DNA of 64,000 bases from Lamellibrachia satsuma (taxonomy: Eukaryota; Annelida; Polychaeta; Sabellida; Siboglinidae): positions 4,812,501-4,876,500 of the forward strand of contig BSQZ01000001.1 in assembly GCA_033239005.1 (NCBI GenBank). Direction: 5' to 3'. The number at the start of each line of letters is the position of its first letter. The stretch's first letter is position 1. The position numbers were made by a program, and so were the translations under genes. Below the pieces are notes generated by a model. It was not told where the DNA came from. It did not search any database and was given only the letters and a program-made list of their open reading frames with translations. This document shows, piece after piece, positions 36,114 to 47,689 of this stretch.

Positions 36114-38899
36114 GCCACTAGCACAGATCAACCAATATCAAATCATCCGAAAAACTTCTCTGAAAAAGGTTATAGATGCGTATGTTTAAATGCAAGGAGC
36201 ATAATAAATAAGAAAAACGAATTAAACATTATGGTAGAAGATATTGACCCTCACATAATTGGTATAACTGAATCATGGGCCAAAATAGATATAACAGATG
36301 CTGAATTAGGACTGACAGGATATGTAATGTTTAGGAAAGATCGAATAAGAAGAAGGGGCGGGGGAGTTATTTTAAATGTTAAAGAATCTATTCAGGCTTA
36401 TGAAATAAAGCTAGAAAGGGAAGCAGATTGCGATGAAGCTGTTAGGTGCAAAATTGTTTCAGGAAATTCAAAATTAACTATTGGATTAGTTTACCGAAGT
36501 CCAAACATAAACGAAGAGGACAACACAAAAATAAAAACGCTATAAAGGAGGTTAGTAAAGGGGAATGTATCATAATAGGAGATTTTAACCATGGTCACAT
36601 ACAATGGAATTCTCTAGAGAGCACAGGGATTGAGGACCAACAATTTCTATTTTTAATCCAGGATAGCTTTCTTACTCAGCACGTACTAGAACCAACCAGG
36701 GGAGAAAATGTATTAGATGTAGTTTTGTCATCACAAAAAGAATTAGTGGACAATGTAAACATATTTGAACCATTGGGTAATAGTGACCATAATCAAATAC
36801 ATTTTTACATCACTGTAAAATCAGAAAGTAAAAATAAGAAAACGTACAAGAGAAACTTCCACAAAGGTAACTACAAAGATATGAGAAAATACTTAGAAAA
36901 GCTAGATTGGAATAACATGCTGATGAATAAGACCGCAATTGAATGTTGGAATATTCTAAAATATGAAATTGAGAGTATCATCGATACATTTTTTCCCTTC
37001 CAAAAAACAAGGAAAATGGTGTAGAAAGAAACACTTGTCAAAAGAGGCTATTAGAAAAATAATGCTATGTGGAGGGTTTATAGGCGTACCAGAAAGGACG
37101 AAGACTATGCAAAATACAAAGAGGCATTTAATACAGCTACAACTGAAATCAGACAATCTAAAAGAAGCTATGAGCAAAAACTAGCATGTAACATAAAAAA
37201 TGACAGCAAGAGTTTTTATGCATATGTCAGGAGTAAACAAAGCAAGACAAGGTTGGACCTCTAGAAGACAGTGCTGGAAATATAATATCACAGGGGTTTT
37301 TAATGGCGGAAGACCTAAATGTTTACTTCAGTTCAGTGTTTACCAAAGAAGATATTAGTTCATTACCAGTTGCTGATGCTAAATTTCAGGGGGCTAAATC
37401 TGACTATTTAGGTCCGTTAGTTGTAACTCCATAATTGGTAGCTAAGAAAATAAAGGCAATGAAGGATAACAAATCACCGGGAGTGGATGGGATTCCTCCA
37501 AAATTACTAATGGAAACAGTAGACCAAATCAGTATACCACTTGCAAGAGTATTCAACTTGTCATTAAAAGAGGGAGTTGTTCCGTTCGAATGGAAAGAAG
37601 CAAACATCATACCATTATTTTAAAAGGGTTCGAGAAATAAGTCAGAGAATTACAGACCAGTGAGTTTAACGTCAGTGATTTGTAAATTATTAGAATGGTT
37701 AATTAAAAACCATATGGTGGACTTCCTCTTTAAGCATAAATTATTAAATTCATGTCAACATGGATTCCTTAAAGCGAGGTCTTGCTTAACAAATATGTTA
37801 TGTTTTTTGGAAGAAATCACTAAGTGGATAGACGTGGGATCGCCAGTAGATATTATCTATTTAGATTTTCAGAAAGCTTTTGACAAAGTGCCCCATCAAA
37901 GAATACTACTTAAATTAAAAGCCCATGGTATCGGGGATAGCATAACTAACTGGATAGAATAACGGCTGACTGACAGAAGACAACGGGTTGTAGTAGATGG
38001 AGAAGTTTCAAATTGGAAATCGGGTTTGAGTGGGGTACCTCAAGGATCAGTATTAGGACCTATATTTTTCTTAATTTATATCAATGACTTGGACGACAGT
38101 ATAACAAGTAACGTACTGAAATTTGCGGATGACACAAAACTGTTTAGAAATGTTAATACTGATGGTGATAAACAACATTTACAAAACGATCTAGACAGAT
38201 TAGCGAAATGGTCTGAGAAATGGCAGATGTTGTTCAATTTTGGGAAATGTAAATGCCTACATACAGGACATAGAAACTTGAATGTAAACTATAAAATGGG
38301 AGATACTGTTCTGGGTACTACTGTAAAAGAAAAGGACTTAGGAGTTACAATAAGCGCTAATATGAAAGTTTCAGAGCAGTGTGGTATTGCAGCTTCAAAG
38401 GGTAATCAAATACTTGGATTGATTAGAAGAAACATAACATACAAGGGAAAAAAGTTAAGTATACCTCTTTATAAAGCAATAGTTAGACATCATTTAGAAT
38501 AATGTATACAAGCATGGAGACCATATCGTAAGAAGTATATAAATACACTTGAACTCATACAAAGGAGAGCAACTAAAATGATTCCAGAACTGAGATACAT
38601 TAGTTATGAAGAATGCATGAAGGTTAAGAGGAGATCAGATTGAAGTTTTTAAGATATTGAATGGGTATGAAAATATTGATAGAAATATGTTTTTCTCACT
38701 CAAGAAGGATAGCAGAACTAGAGGACATGAGGTAAAATTAGTAAAGGATCAATGTAGATTGGACATCAGGAAGCACTCGTTCTCACAGAGGACAATAAAT
38801 GACTGGAACAAATTGTCTACAGATTGTGTAACTGCTAGCAGCGTGAATATGTTTAAAAACAAGGTTGACACATATCTCAGGAGGGCGGGCTATAAGTAG
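36114..38899 (+). pseudogene. CR1 ORF2: endonuclease and reverse transcriptase, multiply broken
   Basis: The AP endonuclease starts at about 36,168 (GYRCVCLNARSIINKKNEL). It continues with ITESWAKIDI, a frameshift at about 36,540, then CIIIGDFNHGHIQWNS and LGNSDHNQIHF. The RT region has DNKSPGVDGIPPKLL (about 37,460), QHGFLKARSCLTNMLCFLEE (about 37,755), YLDFQKAFDKVPHQ (about 37,858), GVPQGSVLGPIFF (about 38,030) and FADDTKLFRN (about 38,120). The C-terminal domain ends YLRRAGYK and a stop at 38,899. Breaks include a frameshift and stop near 37,020, stops near 37,432, 37,621, 37,962 and 38,501, and a shift before 38,640. Catalytic motifs are unchanged. Confidence 0.9.
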
Positions 38900-39215
38900 A
38901 TGAACATTGTTGGACTCTCGATAAGCCAATGGCTTCCTTGTCGACTTGCCATCTGGGCCTTTGGCTTGGATGACAAATCTTGTTAAAATCTTGTTAAACA
39001 CGAAGGTTTGGACATTATATGTGCAGCTAACTAATGATTATGTTGTCACAGAATGGTCCTCCTGTCAAACAGTTGCCTATGACAGCCTGTGTGGATGCCG
39101 TGACGAGAAACAGTGGCCTCACACGGTGTGCTCAAGACTAGCCTAATGTTTATTAGATGGATTGCCAATTAGCCAGAGGGCGCTGTCTGGCGTAAGCTTC
39201 GGCAAATTATGTCAT

Positions 39216-39836
<621 letters not shown>

Positions 39837-40382
39837 GTACATCACTAAAACGTTGACTTTCTAACCATTCATCACCGGTGAGAGGTTTACACGAGTAGGC
39901 AAGGTAATATTATCTACTCCATTACAGGGTTTGAGATTTGATATCGAAATCGATCCGGGCTATTACATCAGAATGAGTTGTTTATGTCTTGACGCGGTCA
40001 ACAAAACATGGAATATCGTTTACAACATGTACAACCGACTGTTGCAAGAAAGAACGTAGGCATATTCCCCAACTTTGACGAGACACTTGCGATATACAGC
40101 GACACCCCCTCCCACGCCCCCCCCCCCCCCCAACCCCAACCCCCTCCGTCCTCGAATACCAACGACATCCGAAAGGTGTTTGTCTTGGTGAACTTCATTA
40201 TATTTGCTAGTCGAGGGTAAAACTGCACAAAATCGCATCGATGTAGTCAATATAAAAAGTAACAAAGTTACATACGAGTGGTACAATTTGTTTTTCTATG
40301 ATCCATAACAGGTTTTCTCATTAAATTACTTCATGCTGAACATTTAAGACTTACATAGACAACATGACGAATAGGTATTTAC

Positions 40383-40498
40383 CTCGTTTTGTGTCAAATC
40401 TATGACATCCGACGTCAGCTTCTCTGACTCGATGTTGTCTATTGGCCCTTTCTTTTGACGAATGAGTAGCGACGCGTTAAACCATATTACGAAAAACG
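40383..40498 (-). CDS. Sulfotransferase gene 1, exon 2 (membrane anchor and start of stem)
   Basis: A 116-base exon, acceptor ttttgtag and donor GAG|gtaaat, phase 1 to phase 0. With the split Thr codon it encodes FFVIWFNASLLIRQKKGP and then an acidic stem, ending DVIDLTQNE. The FFVIWF segment completes the transmembrane helix begun in exon 1. The mirror exon at 62,234-62,349 differs at two bases, both changing the residue (Glu/Asp, Thr/Met). Conserved splice sites in both arms and matching phases support it as a real exon although it is too short to stand out as an open frame. Confidence 0.82.
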
Positions 40499-40831
40499 CT
40501 ACAAAATGACAATGGTGGTTAGAACAGTGTAAGTGGTGATTGTAAAGAAGTTACCATATTGATAGATTGCTATAATGTCTTGGATATATACTGATTTGTA
40601 TACTGTAGTATGACATATTAATTATTACAATGTATTTTCTGAAAATATAATGTACATATAAAAATACAACCATGGTAATTTACAAAAGCTAATATCTACA
40701 CAAATGTGACACTATTATTTTTTTAAAAGAAATACCGTGTTTGACACTGCTTTGGCAAATTATCATGACGGCAGAGAATTTTGGTATACTAAAAATACTT
40801 TCTATGTTAATATAATTATTAAGGTATTATA

Positions 40832-40837
<6 letters not shown>

Positions 40838-40924
<87 letters not shown>

Positions 40925-40949
40925 TATAGGTATATATAATTTAATATAA

Positions 40950-41000
<51 letters not shown>
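40838..41000. repeat. (TA)n microsatellites
   Basis: Two (TA)n tracts (about 40,838-40,920 and 40,958-41,000) separated by an AT-rich spacer. Arm B has only a short (TA)n here (about 61,873-61,890). Confidence 0.95.
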
Positions 41001-41006
<6 letters not shown>

Positions 41007-41189
41007 TAACATAATATAATAGTTTGTCCAAAGATTAAGCATATGGAAAGTATATATTTCGACAAACTAGCTAGAATATGGCAGTGGATACTCATCGGCG
41101 GATGCAGACTTTGAAAAGGGGAGTGCCCAGTTTGCCAAAACACCACGTGGCTGGACGTCTACTTATCCACATTTTATATTTGCACACAT

Positions 41190-41378
<189 letters not shown>

Positions 41379-41384
41379 AACCCA

Positions 41385-41803
41385 AACCAGCGAGCTATGG
41401 TCTAAAAGACCATGGTGATATCCAATTTGGCATATATCTCATCTGTATGGATGGATGCCCCCGAAACATCGCTAAGCACACTTGATACCGCCCAGAAGCC
41501 AGTTGTCAAAAGTATAACTATGCCACAGGCTTCTCTGAACATGAATGCCACCCAACCACTGGCACAACGGAGACAAGTTGGTGCAATCACCTTGTTCCAC
41601 CGGATATTCCAACACTACAAGTAGCATGTTTCTACCTCCTCCAGTAGCGCGAGGAGCAACCAGGCATCAATATCTTAACACACAGCAGCTGTGGCGATTC
41701 CACCCTCGGACACTGCTGGCCATAAGAGGACATCCTTACTAACTGCCTCCCGCCTCCCAGAGGAAATAGTTGCAATCAGGGAGAGAGACAAGTTCAAGAC
41801 AGA
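41385..41803 (+). pseudogene. Non-LTR reverse transcriptase C-terminal fragment (not CR1 family), arm A
   Basis: Broken frames read ISSVWMDAPETSLSTLD, then ASLNMNATQPLAQRRQVGAI, then a proline patch, then TAGHKRTSLLTASRLPEEIV and AIRERDKFKTE. The order (S-x-x-W-D, LxxRRQVxA, FLxxASRLWNxLPxE-like, ending in KFKTE) is that of the region after the reverse transcriptase in jockey-like non-LTR elements. Frames shift twice. The arm B copy is 61,005-61,410 on the minus strand. Confidence 0.6.
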
Positions 41804-42404
41804 AGCACACGTACACAATCTCACACAATCACACGCAATCACACACAATCACACGCGCCCACTCGCTCAATCGCTCGCTCTCACGTTCGCAAGCATGCAC
41901 GCACACCTAAAATAATGTGGTTTAACAACCCTAGAGATAGGAGGTTAAGAGGAGATATAATTGAAGTTTGTAAGATATTGAAGGGATATGACAATAATGA
42001 TATTGAAAGGATATTGAAAGATACAGATTGTGAATATGTTTAAAAACAAGGAAACAATTTTGGACTCTCGAAAAGCCAATGAATTACTTGTCCACTTGCC
42101 ACATGGGCCTTTGCCTTGAATGGCAATTTAGCAAAATCTTGTTAAATCTCTTGTTAAATTTTCTATCAATGCACAGGGACGACAATTGTTTTTTTTTCGC
42201 TTCGCGCTTTAGTGAGAAGTTAATTACAATGCTTAATTTTCGAAACGAGGCTAGTTGAGCCACTCATAGCTCAAGGGTGGGGTAGTTGGGCCACACATAG
42301 CTCAATGGGGAGGGTAGTTGGACCACTCATAGTTCAAGGGGGGCGGGTAGTTGGGGACTGGCTAGAAACGAAGACGAGTGTATGATGTATTTTTACAGTA
42401 AAAC
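41804..42404. other. Insertion present only in arm A
   Basis: Arm B joins gacagaa directly to aactgttgttttactg. In arm A 0.6 kb lies between: a cacaatcacac-type repeat (41,804-41,900), a CR1 3' fragment (41,915-42,170, tail aaaatcttgttaaatc), a poly-T patch, four copies of a unit of about 36 bp with ccactcatagctcaaggg (42,245-42,355), and finally a reversed copy of the adjacent host sequence forming a hairpin. Confidence 0.75.
41915..42170 (+). mobile_element. CR1-type 3' fragment
   Basis: Begins aataatgtggtttaacaac and continues through gaggttaagaggagatata, the KILKGYD region and the 3' untranslated region (aagccaatgaattacttgtc) to the repeated atcttgttaaat tail. Much of the final coding segment is deleted. 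Confidence 0.8.
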
Positions 42405-42428
42405 TGTTGTTTTACTGTAAAAATACAT
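42385..42428. repeat. Perfect short palindrome (20-bp arms, 4-base loop)
   Basis: atgtatttttacagtaaaac at 42,385-42,404, then tgtt, then its exact reverse complement at 42,409-42,428. Arm B has only the right-hand half (mirror at about 60,977-60,996). The left half therefore arrived with the insertion. Confidence 0.95.
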
Positions 42429-42504
42429 CTTAGAATTCATCTGTCCAACCACACTGGGATATCGGATAGCTACAGGGCAACATATTTGCAGTTAGTCACA
42501 CTGG

Positions 42505-43225
42505 TTGCGAACTTTCTACAACCGACAAATAACTATGGTCTGCGCCCTTCCGTTAGAAATGAGGGATCCTCATATAAATGTGAAGGAATTGGCTGCAGCG
42601 GTTCATGCAGCGCAACTACAGTTAGAACAGATAAACCATGGTTCTTCACGAAGTTTATAATGAAGCATTTGAGATGTTGGCATGTCCTGGCAAACAAAAT
42701 ATATCGCGTGCATGAACCTTTCTCTGTGCATTACCTGTACGGATTGCTTAAAGAAATGTCACACACCGAGTATTCGTCTATTCATGACAGATCCAGTACA
42801 ACAGGACGGCTTCCTATACACCCTTGGTGACAAAGTCCGTTGGCTTCAAGAAGGTTTCAGGAGCATTACAAAAACAAAAGCTACCTATCGCCCCTGATAT
42901 TATTCGCAGAATGTTTAAACTTATTGATTTTTCTTCACCATTAGAGGTAACTTTCTGGGATCTTTCGAAAGTCCAATCTATTGGCTAAAATACGGGGTCC
43001 TTCAATTCCATGTTACACTTGTGTTGCAGATATGCAACTTTTTTCATCAAAAGGGGTTACTTTAGTCAAAGACCATCCAATATCGGCAGCGCACTTTGCA
43101 TATCCTACTTCCATGAATCCCAGATTCATCCTTGTGTCCTCCACAGACACTCATTCCCTCCTTACCGCTCTGCAACTCCCCCTTTGTGCCCTTTTATTAA
43201 CTTATCCAGCACACAATGATTGACT
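42505..43225 (+). pseudogene. Tyrosine-recombinase-like relic, arm A
   Basis: Pieces in several frames read FMTDPVQQDGFLYTLGDKV, then KLPIAPDIIRRMFKLIDFSS with PLEVTFWDL, then FRKSNLLAK, and after a frameshift the QRTLHIL-like strand seen better in arm B. This is the N-terminal core-binding part and the first catalytic block (Arg of FRKSN) of the tyrosine recombinases found in invertebrate YR/Crypton-like elements. The later His-x-x-Arg and Tyr blocks are missing, so it is truncated as well as frameshifted. Assignment is by pattern memory; the arm B copy at 60,175-60,885 agrees. Confidence 0.55.
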
Positions 43226-43697
43226 TCCACTGAAGTACACACCTTCCAGGAAAAAGGTATGAAGTACTTGACTAAATTGAACACAAACTCCTCCGTTTAT
43301 TCAGTTCAAAGTGTTAAACGTTTAAGCTTTCCTGGCTGAATACCGTTGCCTCGTGTCACAAATACAATCATTGACGTCGGCTAACTTGCGTATGGCAACA
43401 TTTGTGGCAATGTCCCACATTTGTATCTTACAAATGTTACAAATATTACAAATGTTCTCATCTGAAAAACAACTGCGAGTTCGTCAATTCGCGGTATTAG
43501 AACAGTTAATTCTGATTTGATGAAACAAACTCGACCAAAATAAACGAGGTGCCCAAGCGCCTGATGGACACCACTGGATCCGCTTATCATATTACTAGAA
43601 AGGTTCAGGTTTTAGGGGAACATTTCTGCAACAACACGAGCGAAACATCGAACTGAGGAGGTTTGAACATACATTTAAGAATACCCGATGTACTTAC
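43226..43697 (-). other. Intron 1 of gene 1, 5' part
   Basis: About 96% identical to arm B where I compared it. It contains a short attacaaatgtt repeat at 43,425-43,455. No gene recognised. Confidence 0.5.
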
Positions 43698-43776
43698 TTA
43701 ATGTGCAGAGTACGACGGCAATAGAACAGAAGAACCGACGACCAATGAAACCACGCACGAGACGAGCAAACACCAT
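43698..43776 (-). CDS. Sulfotransferase gene 1, exon 1 (start codon and cytoplasmic tail)
   Basis: ATG at 43,776 in good context (caagATGG). 26 codons plus one base, donor A|gtaagt. It encodes MVFARLVRGFIGRRFF, a basic cytoplasmic tail, then SIAVVLCTL, the first half of the membrane helix that exon 2 completes: a type II signal anchor as expected for Golgi sulfotransferases. The mirror exon in arm B (59,643-59,706) has the same ATG and donor but lacks 15 bases of the tail. An upstream in-frame ATG is not seen nearby. Confidence 0.8.
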
Positions 43777-43883
43777 CTTGAGAAACACTCGTGTGCAATG
43801 AACGCGACAGCCGGGTGCTGCTGTTGACACGGCAGCAGTCGTGCTCACTGAGTGGGAGGACGACAGACAGGAACACGTCTTGA

Positions 43884-44242
43884 GCTGCGTTCACATTTAC
43901 ACTTTAAACCGGTTTAGTTAAAACGTTTTAACAAATCCAGTCCGAAAACACACGTGTGAACGCGATTTTTATAAAAACGGTTGCAAGTGTGAACGCAACC
44001 GTATTAGCTAAAACGTTTTAAGTACGTCACAGTCATGCGCATTCGATCTCGCGCCTCGTCGCTTCCTGTTAAAACATAAACAAACAATTTTGTTATGCTA
44101 GCTTGCGCATGTGCGCATACCAACTTCCTCCTTAAAACGGTTTAGCTATTGCATGTGTGAACGCTCACAACTTTCAAACGTAAACCGGTTTAACTAAAAC
44201 GGTTTAGCTAAACCGTTTTAATTATGTAGGTGTGAATGCAGC
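43884..44242. mobile_element. Palindrome-rich MITE-like element, arm A
   Basis: Terminal inverted repeats gctgcgttcaca and tgtgaatgcagc (one mismatch). The interior carries repeated inverted motifs aaccggtttagttaaaac and ggtttagctaaaccgtttt. About 359 bp, no coding capacity. It sits about 110 bp upstream of the start codon of gene 1, and the mirror copy (59,175-59,535) is upstream of gene 3. I cannot see a target duplication, so the superfamily is open. Confidence 0.7.
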
Positions 44243-44486
44243 ATTGGTCAACGTACTTGCTTTCATCCAGGTCACCCTTCGTCAAAGAACCTGACGGTGC
44301 ATGAATTCATCGGCATTTTACTAAGTGCGTTATCTCGAGTCACCGATACCTTAATACCAGGCATCGTGGATCGATAACGACAAGATTTTCGCGAAATACA
44401 TGTGGTTTATTTCCAACGATGACAATACGAGGTGTCATCGCAGTGTCGTACACTTTTCATCGGGTAGGATTACGTATCCTGGTATG

Positions 44487-44488
<2 letters not shown>

Positions 44489-44562
<74 letters not shown>
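44489..44562. repeat. (TA)n microsatellite, arm A
   Basis: About 37 TA units. The mirror tract in arm B is 58,843-58,948 and longer. Confidence 0.97.
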
Positions 44563-44563
<1 letters not shown>

Positions 44564-45184
44564 ATTAATGGCTGATATAATTAGACTAAGATGAATACTA
44601 ATTAGACATCTACAAAAATCCCATGATTGTTTAGCCGTGCTGCGAAAAGATCGCGTATTTATCTTGCCCTTTATCTGATCACTGCATGAACAAAACAAAC
44701 ATGAACAATACAAACATGAACAACACAAACATGAACAAATGTTAGATTTAACATCTCCATAGCGAGTAAGTATCGTCTTTGCCGTATCTATCACTGGCTA
44801 ATGATTGCTTGCCAGCTGGAATATCCGCCAGTTGACCCGGATATTGAATATCCAGTTTATTGGAGCGCACAACTTTGATCAACTTAATCGTGTTCTCACC
44901 TCATGGCCTATAAGGCAGATATATGATCTCTCGTTGTTTCGACCAGCAACCTGCTTAGCACCGTCGAGCGTCGCTGTGTCGGAGCAATTGCATGACTAGC
45001 AACGAGTTTCCTTACCTGTTTGTGCGACTGGGTCAGCGGACGTCGCACAACAAAAGTTGAGCGCACAACCACGATCGGAGCTTTATTTTCTGGAACTACG
45101 TTTTCAGATGCCGGCAAAATTCAGTACAATAACTTATTTGTCTTTTTCTGAATTTCATCAGTTGTGAACAAAGGAAAGGAAACG
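44563..45184. other. Shared arm sequence without recognised gene
   Basis: Mirrored at 58,215-58,840 with high identity. An acaaacatgaac unit of 15 bases is repeated about three times (44,690-44,735). Open frames are short. Confidence 0.4.
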
Positions 45185-45425
45185 AAACACTTAAATATCA
45201 AAATAAACCACACACCCTTAATTGCACACATGTGTACACGAAACACTTAAATATCAAAATACAACCACACCCCGCCATTGTACACATGTGTACACGAAAC
45301 ACTTAAATATCAAAATACAACGACACCCCGCTATTGTACACATGTGTACAAAAAAAACACTTAAATATCAAAATACAACCACATCCCGCTATTGTACACA
45401 TGTGTACACGAAACACTTAAATTTT
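45185..45425. repeat. 56-58-bp tandem repeat, arm A
   Basis: About four to five copies of a unit with cacttaaatatcaaaataca and gtacacatgtgtacac (itself palindromic). Mirror array at 57,925-58,215. Confidence 0.92.
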
Positions 45426-45984
45426 AAAGCTTTTCACCAGAATGAGTCAATGACGTCCGTGCAATAAAATCGCAATCGTCGGCGAGCTGCGGCAACTCGA
45501 TCTGAATCCGACAGCGTAATTGACGACGAGCGGTGTAAAATATATTTTACATATATTAAAACTGTCCAATAAGAGTCGGATGTCGAATCAGTACAGCCAC
45601 GGCCGACGCTACTACAATGAGGCAGGAAAGCTCCACTTAACAGAAGGGATGTGCAATTTAGGATAGAAACAACACACTTGTAACATTGCTTCCAATTATT
45701 CTCAAACATAAACTACGTTGGCTCTTGTCGGTGGAGACATTTTATTGACCCTGACAATATGGGTCAAGGTCTTTTGGTGTTTAACGTTGTGATTAACTGG
45801 TGACAATATTGCACAATTGTCGTTAACAATGTACATGCTTGTGCGTGCATGCTTGCGCGTACGTGGGTGCGTCCTTGTGAATGTGTTTGTGCTTGTGTAA
45901 CAGTCTTACCTAACTACCGTGATCCTCAGATGTTGTGGTGACATCTCTATTCAACTTTCAAGTCTCACATGTGGTTTTCCATCT
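45426..45984. other. Shared arm block with a 91-codon open frame
   Basis: A minus-strand frame at 45,434-45,709 and its mirror at 57,635-57,910 are both open. They differ at five bases in 276, every difference changing a residue, which does not suggest coding constraint. No domain recognised. Possibly non-coding. Confidence 0.3.
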
Positions 45985-46803
45985 TCCGTTGAATGTCGAC
46001 ACCGTGTCACAACCGTTGGATGTCGACACTGTGTTACCACCGTTGAGTGTCGACACCGTGTCACCCCCGTTGAGTGTCGACACCGTGTCACCACCGTTGG
46101 ATGTCGAAACCGTGTCACAACCGTTGGTTGCCGACACCGTGTCACAACCGTTGGATGTCGACACCGTGTCACAACCGTTGAGTGTCGACACCGTATCACA
46201 ACCGTTGAATGTCGACACCGTGTCACAACCGTTGAATATCGACACCGCGTCACAACCGTTGAATGTCGACACCGTGTCACAACCGTTGAATATCGACACC
46301 GTGTCACAACCGTTGAATGTCGACACCGTGTCACCACCGTTGGATGTCGACACCGTGTCACCACCATTGGATGTCGACACCGTATCACAACCGTTGGATG
46401 TCGACACCGTGTCACAACCGTTGAATGTCGACACCGTCTCACAACCGTTGAGTGTCGACACCATCTCACAACCGTTGGATGTCGACATAGTGTCACAAAC
46501 GTTGGATGTCGACACCGTGTCACAAGCGTTGGATGTCGAGACCGCGTCACCACCGTTGAGTGTCGACACCGTGTCACCATCGTTGAGTGTTGACACCGTG
46601 TCACCACCGTTGGATGTCGACACCGTATCACAACCGTTGGATGTCGACACCGTGTCACAACCGTTGAATGTCGACACAGTGTCACAAATGTTGGATGTCG
46701 ACACCGTCTCACAACCGTTGAGTGTCGACAACATCTCACAACCGTTGGATGTCGACACAATGTCACAAACGTTGGATGTCGACACCGTGTCACCACCGTT
46801 GAA
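45985..46803. repeat. 27-bp minisatellite, about 30 copies (arm A)
   Basis: The unit contains gtcgacaccgtgtcacaacc followed by gttggat. Being nine codons, it keeps frames open on both strands (plus strand VDTVSQPLD; up to 309 codons). No start context, splice pattern or non-repeat domain accompanies it. The mirror array in arm B (57,091-57,417) has only about 12 copies. It marks the inner edge of arm A. Confidence 0.95.
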
Positions 46804-47689
46804 AGCATGGGAGACTGACCGGACTGCAGCAGATTTCAGGGGAGTCATGACATGCATTACTTAATGGGCCGCTTCATATCTTAAGGAGGCTCCTGTGCCC
46901 AATGCCATACATCATTCTTCTGGCTGGAAGAAGGCACCCTCTACAATGACCACTACAATGACCACTACAGGGGTAAGACCACAGTTGACCTTCCTGTTTA
47001 TTGTTTTACAAGAATATAGGGCTTATTAAATTGTGATATGTGAATTTAAACAATTCATATGATATGACATAAGTGCAGTTGAGCAGGCATATTCTCTGAA
47101 GCTATTGGATGTGAAATGGTGCATCTATTTGATAATTTAACAGGCGGAGTGATTTATGGGAATTGTTCTGGTATGGGCCACGTGGTTGCATGAATACATG
47201 GCTATTTTTGTCAAAATTTATGGGCATCGCTCGTCGGGGCGTTTTCAAAGAGCTGGAGGTATGTGATTTTGAAAAAAATGAGTATGTCAATGAGATGATG
47301 GCAGTTGCTGTGAAAAAGTTTAAGAATTTTGGATGGCCAGGTTTTCTTATAATCAGACAAAACGTTAACATGGCCACCAATGTACTCTACTGTGGTCTGC
47401 CCCCTACATCTGTGTCCACCGCGGACACACGTAGCTTCAAGCATCATTTGTGAACAACATCTGCAATGTGCAAGAAGTCAAGTATCTTCTTCCTGTCCTG
47501 TTCTAGTAGAACTAGGCGCGTAGCACCGTTCAATCGAGTCTTTATTAGATGCTTTGCCTTCCACGTAGACATCCACTATTGTGTAGTCGCGACTGGCATC
47601 ATTAAGCTTGGATGATACATACGGAACAAACACTTATTCGGCACAATCTTGTAAAGTTCTTGTTGGTGTCTTGTGATTGAGCATCTCTA
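46804..47689 (+). other. Spacer with an unrecognised 96-codon open frame
   Basis: At 47,163-47,453 a plus-strand frame reads GVFKELEVCDFEKNEYVNEM and AVKKFKNFGWPGFLIIRQN. It is protein-like in composition, but I do not recognise it and no splice structure is evident. The rest of the stretch is featureless. Confidence 0.3.

Larger units (their letters stand above)
34077..39002 (+). mobile_element. Near full-length CR1 retrotransposon with target-site duplication
   Basis: The element body is about 34,082-38,997 (4.9 kb), flanked by acacg at 34,077-34,081 and 38,998-39,002. One more shared A could belong to the duplication or to the tail. Arm B holds the empty site: reverse complement of about 63,400-63,430 reads ttccaacacgaag without the element. 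Contents: a 5' untranslated region of about 800 bp with a (TA)n patch, ORF1 (34,883-36,013), ORF2 (about 36,114-38,899), a short 3' untranslated region, and a tail of two aaatcttgtt units. Its ORFs are broken. Lies in intron 2 of sulfotransferase gene 1, antisense to it. Confidence 0.93.

Noticed and set aside
45434..45709. 91-codon frame conserved in both arms
   Set aside because: All five differences from the mirror copy (57,635-57,910) change residues; conservation is explained by recent duplication.
45935..46864. 309-codon nonapeptide-repeat open frame and its antisense frames
   Set aside because: 27-bp minisatellite; frames on both strands are equally open, so there is no coding signal.
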